Shown here: positions 25,455 through 32,699 of the stretch, in pieces
How the letters are laid out: every line of letters starts with the position of its first letter
How positions within the stretch are numbered: position 1 is the stretch's first letter
DNA from: Verrucomicrobiota bacterium
Lineage (GTDB): Bacteria; Verrucomicrobiota; Verrucomicrobiia; Chthoniobacterales; Terrimicrobiaceae
Reading direction: 5' to 3'
Assembly: GCA_017305195.1 (NCBI GenBank)
Contig: JAFKMU010000035.1
Location: 124,001-188,000, forward strand
Length of the DNA: 64,000 bases
Notes under the pieces: model-generated
What the model was told of the DNA's origin: nothing
Database searches by the model: none
The model's input: the letters and a program-made list of their open reading frames with translations, nothing else
Made by a program: the position numbers and the translations under genes

Positions 25455-26911
25455 GAGTGGATGGGCTCCTGCCACGGGGGAGCGAGCCGGCGCACCCGGA
25501 GGTTTCGGAATGCGGCGGTTCCTTCGATCTGAAACAGCCCGACGCGGCTGCCTTTCAATGCATAGCTGGCGTGGGAGAGGAGGATCTGATGGTCGAGGCT
25601 GAACTCGATGTACTCGCCGCAGACGACGAGCCGGAACCTGGCTGGCCGATCGAGCCGGGGCGGATAGCCCGAGCTTTGTTGCAGGGTGGGGCCTTTGAAC
25701 TTGAGGCGTGGAACACTAGGGCGGGCGATCTGATAGTGATGCAGCTCGGCGCGCTGGTTCGGCGGGTCGAGTTCCACGGCCTGGTATTGCTCGCCGACCT
25801 CATCGGCGCGGAAGAGAATGCCCAGCCGGGCGCAGGCGGAGCCGTCCAGCTCGCCCTCGAGGATGAAGTGGTCGCAGGCGCCGGGATGAAAGATCGCGGC
25901 TCTGCCATTGCCGCTCAGGGTTTCCGGACCGGACCAGGTCTGCCAGTCTTCCGTGGCGAGAGTTTCCCATGCTTCCCAGGAACGTAGCGAGGGCTCTCCA
26001 GAAGCAGTCCATACCAATTCCCGGGCGGGGCTTTGCAGGGTGAAGGCCGTGCCGTGCGGGACATAACGGACCGGCCAGTTGGCCGTGGCGCGGAGGGAAT
26101 TCCACAGGAGCGTGCGGCCCCGCCATTCGGCGAATCTCCAGACGAAATGATTGGCCGGGAGGAGCTGGCTGTGGCTGGGGCGACGCCATGGGCCTGCAAG
26201 ATCGCTGGCAACGCGGCAGTGCGTGGTGGCGCGGGTGAAGTCGTTGAAAAACAGCGCCCAGCCCTCCGGACCCCGGATGATGCAGGGCACCTCCATGTCC
26301 TCCCATTCCCCCGGGGCAAAGAGCGGCGGCTCCAGCTTCCACTCAAACCCATCGACAGATGTCGCATGGCCGACGCAGCCGGAAAGGAAGCGATCACCCT
26401 CCGCCGTGCGCGCGGTGAAGACCATGTGCCACCCACCCTCGTCATCGTGAAATACATAGGGATCGCGAAATGAGACGAATCCCACCCGGTCAAGGCTGGC
26501 ATTGTAGTGCGGTGCGGCGGCCTCAAGGATGGGCTTCTCGGAGTGGCGCTCCCAGTGAATCAGGTCCGGGCTGGTCGCGAGGCCGATGCGCTGGATCTGA
26601 CCATGCTCCTTGCGGGAGCACCCGGTGTAGTACATCAGGAAGAGATCCTTCTCCGGGTGGCGGATGACTTGCATCGTCCAGAGCATGTCATCATCGAAGC
26701 TGCCATTGCGGCCCGTGAAAAGAGCTGCCTCCTCGGCCTGCCAGTGAAAACCATCGTGCGAGGTCGCATGTGCGATAAAGCTGTGATTGGGCAGGACCAG
26801 ATGAAATAGATGAAAACGGCCCTCCCACGAGAAGACCTGGGAGTCTCCCAGGGTGCCGCAAAGAGCCCCGGGAGGAGTATAGAGAATGTGCTGGCAGTCG
26901 AGCGGGTGCAT
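25451..26911 (-). CDS. glycoside hydrolase-like five-bladed propeller protein (GH43/GH32-like)
   Basis: The 486-residue product has a propeller-like N-terminal domain (about 1-300): TLGDSQVFSWEGRFHLFHL, HATSHDGFHW, DDDMLWTMQVI, FRDPYVFHDDEGGWHMVFTA and WEDMEVPC. These match the repeated blade text and the Asp, RDP and Glu acidic positions of GH32/GH43/GH68 clans. The C-terminal part (about 330-480) looks like a beta-sandwich, as in GH32 enzymes (GILFRADEVGEQYQAVEL, FSLDHQILLSH). It lacks a signal peptide, implying a cytoplasmic target. It sits 13 bp after the SUMF1-fold gene and overlaps the heparinase-like gene by four bases. Substrate cannot be predicted. Confidence 0.75.
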   Translation of the reverse strand: MHPLDCQHILYTPPGALCGTLGDSQVFSWEGRFHLFHLVLPNHSFIAHATSHDGFHWQAEEAALFTGRNGSFDDDMLWTMQVIRHPEKDLFLMYYTGCSRKEHGQIQRIGLATSPDLIHWERHSEKPILEAAAPHYNASLDRVGFVSFRDPYVFHDDEGGWHMVFTARTAEGDRFLSGCVGHATSVDGFEWKLEPPLFAPGEWEDMEVPCIIRGPEGWALFFNDFTRATTHCRVASDLAGPWRRPSHSQLLPANHFVWRFAEWRGRTLLWNSLRATANWPVRYVPHGTAFTLQSPARELVWTASGEPSLRSWEAWETLATEDWQTWSGPETLSGNGRAAIFHPGACDHFILEGELDGSACARLGILFRADEVGEQYQAVELDPPNQRAELHHYQIARPSVPRLKFKGPTLQQSSGYPPRLDRPARFRLVVCGEYIEFSLDHQILLSHASYALKGSRVGLFQIEGTAAFRNLRVRRLAPPWQEPIHS

Positions 26912-26924
26912 CCTGGAAGGAATC

Positions 26925-27743
26925 CTAACGGGCGGGAGATGGGGAGGCGAGGGTCTGGCGAAAGGCGTCGGTCACGTCAAAGGCGAGGCGCAGTCCCAGA
27001 TCTGGCCGGGGGCGACCGGCTTGCGAAAAGGCGCGGTTGCCGATGTCGCTGGCCTCGTCCCCGAAGAGGGCGGACCCGCCGCGGATCACGACGTAGCGGT
27101 AGAGGGATTTCTGCGGCCCGGCAGGATCGCGCTCCGGAGCGCGCAGGTAATATTCGGGATCGTAAAAATCCGAACACCATTCCCACACGTTGCCCTGCAT
27201 GTCGTAGAGGCCGAAGGCATTCGGGCTCTTCTTTCCGACAGCCTGCACGGTATTGTTGCTGTTGCTCGCAGTCCAGGCCATGGCGTTGAGGTCTGCGGCC
27301 TGCCCTGTGGCGCTACCGGCTCGCGCCGCATACTCCCACTCGGCCTCGGTGGGGAGGCGCGCTCCGGGGATCTCATTTTGCAGGGCCTTGAGCATCGGCA
27401 CGATCTGTACCTGGGTGACACAGTTGATCGGGTGGTCGTCCCCGGGGAAGTAGGTCGAGTGAATCTTGCCCGTGGCGCGTCTCCACTGGCTCTGTGTCAT
27501 CTCCGTGGTTGCGAGATAAAAGGGTTTGGAAATCGTGACTGGGTGCGCGGGCGCGTCGGATGCACCTTGTCCACCCATGGTGAAGGTGCCGGGAGGGATC
27601 AGGGCAAACACCATGCCGTCGGGTGCGGTCCACTTCTCCGGCAGGCCGGAGCTTTGAGCATAGGCAGAGGCTGGACCATCCGCCCGGGCGCTTGAGATTC
27701 CGAGCCCGGACAGCAGGATGATGCTGAGAAGGAAAGTTTTCAT
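26925..27743 (-). CDS. secreted SUMF1/FGE-fold protein, without FGE cysteines
   Basis: The 272-residue protein has a signal peptide (TFLLSIILLSGLGISSARA) and the formylglycine-generating-enzyme/C-type-lectin-like fold: FALIPPGTFTMGG, ARLPTEAEWEYAARAG, GNVWEWCSDFYD, VIRGGSALFGD and GLRLAFD. Aerobic FGEs need a Cys pair in the segment after RGGS; here that segment has no Cys, so sulfatase activation is unlikely and a binding or other oxidoreductase role (as in many SUMF1-domain proteins) is more probable. The gene overlaps the LamG gene by four bases. No sulfatase gene lies in the window. Confidence 0.85.
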   Translation of the reverse strand: MKTFLLSIILLSGLGISSARADGPASAYAQSSGLPEKWTAPDGMVFALIPPGTFTMGGQGASDAPAHPVTISKPFYLATTEMTQSQWRRATGKIHSTYFPGDDHPINCVTQVQIVPMLKALQNEIPGARLPTEAEWEYAARAGSATGQAADLNAMAWTASNSNNTVQAVGKKSPNAFGLYDMQGNVWEWCSDFYDPEYYLRAPERDPAGPQKSLYRYVVIRGGSALFGDEASDIGNRAFSQAGRPRPDLGLRLAFDVTDAFRQTLASPSPAR

Positions 27744-28693
27744 TTGGCGGGGCTGGCAAGGGCGGCAATCTCCGCTGCATCAAGAGCACGGCTGTACACG
27801 CGGAGATCGTCCATGAGCCCCTTGTAGTTGTAGGACAACCCTCCACCGATGCGGACGGATGTCAGCTGCGGCGAATTCTGAGCCGGCCCCGTCAGGACAC
27901 TCGTGGCCACATCGGTCTCCACTCCATTGACGTAGAGCCGGACGTCGGAACCATTGGTGACGACCGCGATGTGCGTCCATTCCCCGGTCGGGCGGGTGAA
28001 ATTTTTAAAGGTCACCCGGTCCGTCTTGGTATCGGAGCTCTGAAATGATCCGGCGTAAAGAAAGGCCAGAGTATTTTCGTAAAACGAAATGCCGCATCCG
28101 TTGTCCATCTTGAGAAGCAGCTCGATGGGAGATCTGCGTTTGTCAGGGCGAATCCATGCCGAAATGGTCAGGCCTGCCGAAAAGTCGATAGGCTCGCTGA
28201 TCTGCACGTCGACCCAATCATTGATCCCGTCGAACCCCAGCGCATCGCCCTGCATGCCCGGTTCGTGGACCAGGGGAGCGTTTTCATAATAGTAGGTATA
28301 GCGCAGCCTGGAGTTGGGCGGAATGCCGGAACGGAGCAGCCGGATGCTGCCGCCAACCACTTCGAAGTCCGTTCCTGCGGTCAGAGGGATCTCTTCTCCG
28401 CCACGGGACAGGAGCGTCACCTCCAGCGGACGGTTGGGGAGATATCCCTGGGTGAGAAGGCGGTAGCGCCCCTCCGGCGTCACCGCGACGGTCTGGGTCG
28501 AGGGAGTGCCGTCGGCATCCTTGCTTTCATTGGTCTGGCCGTTGCGGTGCTTTCCGCTCGTATCCTGGATCTGAGGCGTGCCCGTTGATTCGTCAAAGGC
28601 CAGATGAAGCTCGAGCTTCTCGTCTTGAGGATTGGCCATCAAGGTGGAGCTCGCCATGAGAGCGACCATGGGAAGGCGGAGGTAACGAACCAT
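27740..28693 (-). CDS. secreted LamG-domain (concanavalin-like) protein
   Basis: The 317-residue protein has a signal peptide (LRLPMVALMASSTLMA). The C-terminal half, from about residue 145 (GDALGFDGINDWVDV, GLTISAWIRPDKR, EWTHIAVVTNGSDVRLYVNG, GLMDDLRVYSRALDAAEI), is a typical LamG/Laminin_G_3 carbohydrate-binding sandwich. The N-terminal part also shows LELHLAFDESTG..DTSGKHRNG, the start of a LamG-like sandwich, with an inserted beta-rich segment between. It is the first gene of the operon LamG, SUMF1, GH, heparinase-like, preceded by the palindrome at 28740. Binding of extracellular polysaccharide is the likely role. Confidence 0.85.
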   Translation of the reverse strand: MVRYLRLPMVALMASSTLMANPQDEKLELHLAFDESTGTPQIQDTSGKHRNGQTNESKDADGTPSTQTVAVTPEGRYRLLTQGYLPNRPLEVTLLSRGGEEIPLTAGTDFEVVGGSIRLLRSGIPPNSRLRYTYYYENAPLVHEPGMQGDALGFDGINDWVDVQISEPIDFSAGLTISAWIRPDKRRSPIELLLKMDNGCGISFYENTLAFLYAGSFQSSDTKTDRVTFKNFTRPTGEWTHIAVVTNGSDVRLYVNGVETDVATSVLTGPAQNSPQLTSVRIGGGLSYNYKGLMDDLRVYSRALDAAEIAALASPAK

Positions 28694-28739
28694 GGGAGAG
28701 GATTTATATGATCAAACCCCTGCAAAGGAAAGGATCATG

Positions 28740-28762
28740 GCTTGTCGGTTTGGCTGACAAGC
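28740..28762. promoter_or_regulatory. palindromic operator candidate, site 3
   Basis: GCTTGTC-N9-GACAAGC lies between the divergent LamG operon and the AGE/ABC-importer operon. Its 17-nt core at 28743-28759 is TGTCGG-N5-CTGACA, differing from the perfect palindrome at 20158 by one base in the left arm. CTTGT and ACAAG have the same 16-nt offset as at 11902. Confidence 0.7.
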
Positions 28763-28839
28763 TGGCTGTTGTAAGGAAAGATGACATGTCCTTTGCGTGT
28801 TGTTCCTCCAGGGGATTTATTTAGCGTGGCGGAGCTTTG

Positions 28840-30000
28840 TTGAGTTTCTACCGCCAATTTCTTTTTGAGGGAGTCGTCCCGTTCTGGCTGAAACACGGAA
28901 TCGACCGGGTTCATGGCGGTCTGCTGACCTGCATGGATGAAACGGGAAACCCGGTCAGCTCGGAGAAATTTGCGTGGTCGCAGGGGCGGGGGATATGGGC
29001 CTTTGCGGCGATTCACCGCCGCCTTTCACCGGACCCGGAGCTCCTGGAGATCGCGGAGCGGACGGCGGAGTTCTGTCTGGCGCATGCCATCCTGGCCGAT
29101 GGGCGGGTATGTTTCCGCATGTCGCGCAGCGGCGAGGTGCTGGAGGGGCACACGAGCGTCTATGCCGATCTGTTCCTGGCCTATGGTCTGAATGAACTGT
29201 ATCTCGCCACCGGCACGCGGCGCTATCGGGATGAGGCTCTGCGTTTGTTCCGGCAAAGCGCCGCCGAGATCCGGCAGCCCTATTTTAATACGATAGCTCC
29301 CTATGCCCTTCCGCCCGGAACCGCCTGGGTGCATGGACCTCCGATGATCGCGCTGGAGACGGCCAATGAACTGCTGGAGGGCGGTGAGGAAAGCGATGTG
29401 GCCGATTTTATCGACTGGGCGCTGGAGCGCATCATGGTCCGCCACCGGCGACCGGAGTGGGAAACCCTGATCGAGCACCTCGGGCCGTCGGATGAGTTTG
29501 TGGACACGCCTCCGGGCCGTGCGGTCGTGCCGGGGCATGCCATCGAGTCGATGTGGTTTGTCATTCACGCGGCGTCCCGCCGGGGCCGGCCTGATCTTGA
29601 GGGGCAGGCCATCGAGGTGATCCGCTGGATGCTCGAGGCGGGCTGGGACGCGGAGTACGGCGGTATCTTTCTCGGGTTGGACAGCCATGGCCGGCAGCCG
29701 ACGTGGTATGCTAATGCGGACAAAAAACTCTGGTGGGTGCATTGCGAGGCGCTCTACGCATTGGCGCTGTGCCGACGCCTTCGCCCGGAGCCATGGGTCG
29801 AGGAATGGTCTGGCCGGGTGCTGGACTGGTCGCTCGCGCATCACGGCGACGGCCGGGGCGAGTGGATCCAGCGGCTCGATCGGGAGGGAAAGCCGATCAA
29901 GGAACTTATTGCCCTGCCGGTGAAGGACCCGTTTCATCTGCCGCGCGCTCTCACCCTCAGCATTCAGCTTCTTTCCCATACGCATCCTTATGTCCGTTAG
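28840..30000 (+). CDS. AGE family epimerase/isomerase
   Basis: The roughly 386-residue protein has the (alpha/alpha)6 barrel signatures of N-acylglucosamine 2-epimerase-type enzymes: HGIDRVHGGLLTCMDETGNP, FAWSQGRGIWAF, GRAVVPGHAIESMWF and KLWWVHCEALYAL. Relatives epimerise GlcNAc/ManNAc, cellobiose or mannose. No ATG is available: a TTG at 28837 or 28840 is the start, the latter about 5 nt after GGAG. Alongside the NanA-like lyase and NagA/NagB it could convert ManNAc to GlcNAc. It heads the importer operon and its stop overlaps the next start by 11 bp. Confidence 0.88.
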   Translation: MSFYRQFLFEGVVPFWLKHGIDRVHGGLLTCMDETGNPVSSEKFAWSQGRGIWAFAAIHRRLSPDPELLEIAERTAEFCLAHAILADGRVCFRMSRSGEVLEGHTSVYADLFLAYGLNELYLATGTRRYRDEALRLFRQSAAEIRQPYFNTIAPYALPPGTAWVHGPPMIALETANELLEGGEESDVADFIDWALERIMVRHRRPEWETLIEHLGPSDEFVDTPPGRAVVPGHAIESMWFVIHAASRRGRPDLEGQAIEVIRWMLEAGWDAEYGGIFLGLDSHGRQPTWYANADKKLWWVHCEALYALALCRRLRPEPWVEEWSGRVLDWSLAHHGDGRGEWIQRLDREGKPIKELIALPVKDPFHLPRALTLSIQLLSHTHPYVR

Positions 30001-32695
30001 CCGTTTTTTTGCTCTTGTTTTGCTCCTGACTGGCTGGGCGGGTATGGCTCGGGCTGGAGGCAAGGTCGAGGTGGTGGACGGGAGGCCGCTCATCAATGTG
30101 GTCGTTCCGAACCTGCCGGTTCCGAGCGACAACTCTGCCGCTGCCCGCGCCCAGATCGCAGTGGTGCGGCAGTTTGAGGCGGATTTTCCCCGTATCTTTC
30201 GCGAGAAGTACCTTCCTCGCTATCTGGCCGATCCGAAGAAATATGGGGCTTACGACTGGGAAAATGTCGCGATAAGGCTGGTTCCCTTTTCCGGGCTGAA
30301 GGTCGAGGGGGTCGAAAGCGATCTCATGGCCATCGCGGGCGGCTCTCCACCGGATGTGCTGTATGTGAATTTCCGCAAATCCGACACCTATATTCGGAAC
30401 GGTTTCCTCTATCCCCTCGACAAGCTGGAGGACCCGTACTTCAACTCCTTCAGCGAGGCCCAGAAACGGGCGCGCGTGCACCCCAAGATCTGGCCCGTCA
30501 TCGAGCGCAAGGGGCCGGATGGCCAGAAACATGTCTGGGCCATGCCCACGGGCGGATTCATGGGGCGGGTGCTCGCCTACCGCAAGGATCTCTTTGACGA
30601 AGCGGGGCTGGCCCATCCCACGGTCGACTGGACGTGGGACGACATGCTGCACGCGGCAAAAGTGTTGACTGATCCCTCCCGCAGTCGCAGCGGCCTGCTG
30701 CTGCGCGGCGATCCGGGGTGGAACTTCTCCACCTTCCTGTGGTCCGCCGGAGGCGAGGTGATGGAGTACGACGAGGCTGCCGATGAGTGGCGGTGTGTCT
30801 TTGGCAGTCAGGAGGCGGCGAAGGCCCTGGACTACTATCTGCAACTGACCCAGGAGCTCTGGCAGACCAGGGACGGGCAATGGATGCGTGGTTATGCTTT
30901 CAACGACCAGCGCCTCGGCGACTACAAATGGCAGCGCGGCGAGGTCGGGATGAACCTCGTTTACATGGACGAGCAGTTCATCTCCGGGCTGAACCCGGAC
31001 GTGGTCGGCATCGTGCCGGTGCCGAAAGGGCCGACCGGGCAGCGTGCAGGCGAGCTGAACAGCCGCATGCTCGGCATCTACTCGCAGATCGCCTCGCCCG
31101 TGGTGAGGGATGCGGCCTGGGAGTATATCGCCTACCAGGACAGCGACGCCGCGGGAGCGGTGCGCACGCGCGTTTTGGTGGAGGCCGGGCTGGGGCGTTT
31201 TGTCAGCCCGCGCGATCTGAACCGATTTGGATATTCCGAGGTCGCCCGCCTCGCGCCCAAGGGCTGGGCGGAGGTGTTTCGCATCGCCTCGGAGACCGGC
31301 CGCCCGGAGCCTTACGGAAAAAACAGCAACCTGGCCTACCGCATGCTGGGCATCCCCGTACGCGAGGCGGCGGAGGCGGCCATGCGCAACGGCGTGCCGA
31401 AGGAGCCCGGCGAACGCATCAACTATCTCGCGCAGCTGCTTCAGCGCGGTGAGCAGCGGGCCAACGCCGTGATGATCGGCAAGGTGACGCCGGAGGAACG
31501 GAGGACGCGCTCCATCGTGGCCGCGATATTCCTTGCCTGCGTGGCTGCGGCATTTGGATTTGTTTTCTTCCGGGTGTTCCAGACTTTCGGATCGCAATCT
31601 TCCTCGGTGCCTGGACGGATGGGATTCCGGCGGGGGCTGGCGATCAGCCTCATGCTGGCGCCTGCGCTGCTTTCGATCCTGGTCTGGAAATACTATCCGC
31701 TGATGGCGGGTTCCGTGATGGGGTTTCAGGACTACCGTATCCTGGAGGGGTCGACCTGGGTGGGGTTGAAGCACTTTGGCGACATGCTGTGGGATGGGCT
31801 GTGGTGGCAGTCGCTGTGGAACTCACTGCGGTTCTCCTTTATCTCGCTCGTGTTCGGATTTCTGCCGCCGATCATCCTGGCGATCCTGCTGCAGGAGGTG
31901 CCGAGGGGTAAGGTGTTTTACCGTCTGATGTTCTATCTGCCCGCGGTGCTGGCGGGACTCGTGACCCTTCTGCTCTGGAAGCAGTTCTACGATCCGACAC
32001 CGCGTGCGCCGCTCAATGCCTTTGTCCTGAAACTGCCTGCCATCGTATTTGTCGGCGTGGGGCTCGCAGTGTTGTCGCTGACGCTGGTGCTGGCGAACCG
32101 GTTCCGGTTTCACGGCCAGATGGTTCCCGCCGCGATCTCGGCCCTTATCGGCGGCGTTTTCCTTTTCAGCATGGTGAGCATTCCCTGGGGAGTACTGGAG
32201 GATTATGGGCTGGCCGGCCTTTTTCGTACGCTGCCCGAGCCGATTCAATGGCTGAAAGACCCCCGGTACGCGATGCTGTCGATCGTGCTGCCGGGAATAT
32301 GGGCCGGCGCCGGGCCCGGGTGCCTGATCTACCTGGCCGCCCTCAAAGGCATCCCCGACGATTTCTACGACGCGGCCGAGATCGACGGAGCGGGTTTCCT
32401 GGACAAGCTCATCACCATCGTCATTCCCATGATGCGCCCGCTGATCATGATCAGCTTCGTCGGCGCATTCATCGGATCGTGGCTGGGGTCCGCGGACCAT
32501 GTGCTGGCCATGACGGGAGGAGAGGCCAATACCGAGGTTGCTCCGTTGAACATCTTTTACAAGGCCTTTGTGTACCTGGAGTTTGGTCCGGCGACGGCGA
32601 TGGCGTGGATGCTGGGATTCCTGCTTATCGGCTTCACGGTCTATCAACTGCGCATGCTCGCCAAGGTCGAGTTTCGCACCACGGGAGGAAGATAA
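29990..32695 (+). CDS. ABC sugar importer subunit: solute-binding protein fused to a MalF-type permease
   Basis: The 901-residue protein has a signal peptide (FFALVLLLTGWAGMARA), then an extracellular solute-binding domain to about residue 490, with LMAIAGGSPPDVLYVN, VGIVPVPKGPTG and SQIASPVVRDAAWEYI typical of family 1 sugar-binding proteins. A transmembrane helix (about 505-525, IVAAIFLACVAAAFGFVFF) links it to a membrane-permease domain whose EAA loop is at about residue 795 (YDAAEIDGAGFLDK) followed by IVIPMMRPLIMISFVGAF. Binding protein and MalF-like subunit are usually separate. The gene overlaps the AGE gene and is followed 4 bp later by the MalG-like partner. No ATPase gene accompanies it. 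Confidence 0.88.
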   Translation: MSVSRFFALVLLLTGWAGMARAGGKVEVVDGRPLINVVVPNLPVPSDNSAAARAQIAVVRQFEADFPRIFREKYLPRYLADPKKYGAYDWENVAIRLVPFSGLKVEGVESDLMAIAGGSPPDVLYVNFRKSDTYIRNGFLYPLDKLEDPYFNSFSEAQKRARVHPKIWPVIERKGPDGQKHVWAMPTGGFMGRVLAYRKDLFDEAGLAHPTVDWTWDDMLHAAKVLTDPSRSRSGLLLRGDPGWNFSTFLWSAGGEVMEYDEAADEWRCVFGSQEAAKALDYYLQLTQELWQTRDGQWMRGYAFNDQRLGDYKWQRGEVGMNLVYMDEQFISGLNPDVVGIVPVPKGPTGQRAGELNSRMLGIYSQIASPVVRDAAWEYIAYQDSDAAGAVRTRVLVEAGLGRFVSPRDLNRFGYSEVARLAPKGWAEVFRIASETGRPEPYGKNSNLAYRMLGIPVREAAEAAMRNGVPKEPGERINYLAQLLQRGEQRANAVMIGKVTPEERRTRSIVAAIFLACVAAAFGFVFFRVFQTFGSQSSSVPGRMGFRRGLAISLMLAPALLSILVWKYYPLMAGSVMGFQDYRILEGSTWVGLKHFGDMLWDGLWWQSLWNSLRFSFISLVFGFLPPIILAILLQEVPRGKVFYRLMFYLPAVLAGLVTLLLWKQFYDPTPRAPLNAFVLKLPAIVFVGVGLAVLSLTLVLANRFRFHGQMVPAAISALIGGVFLFSMVSIPWGVLEDYGLAGLFRTLPEPIQWLKDPRYAMLSIVLPGIWAGAGPGCLIYLAALKGIPDDFYDAAEIDGAGFLDKLITIVIPMMRPLIMISFVGAFIGSWLGSADHVLAMTGGEANTEVAPLNIFYKAFVYLEFGPATAMAWMLGFLLIGFTVYQLRMLAKVEFRTTGGR

Positions 32696-32699
32696 ACCC

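Noticed and set aside
26925-27743. Sulfatase-activating formylglycine-generating enzyme
   Set aside because: The catalytic Cys segment has no Cys and no sulfatase gene is in the window.
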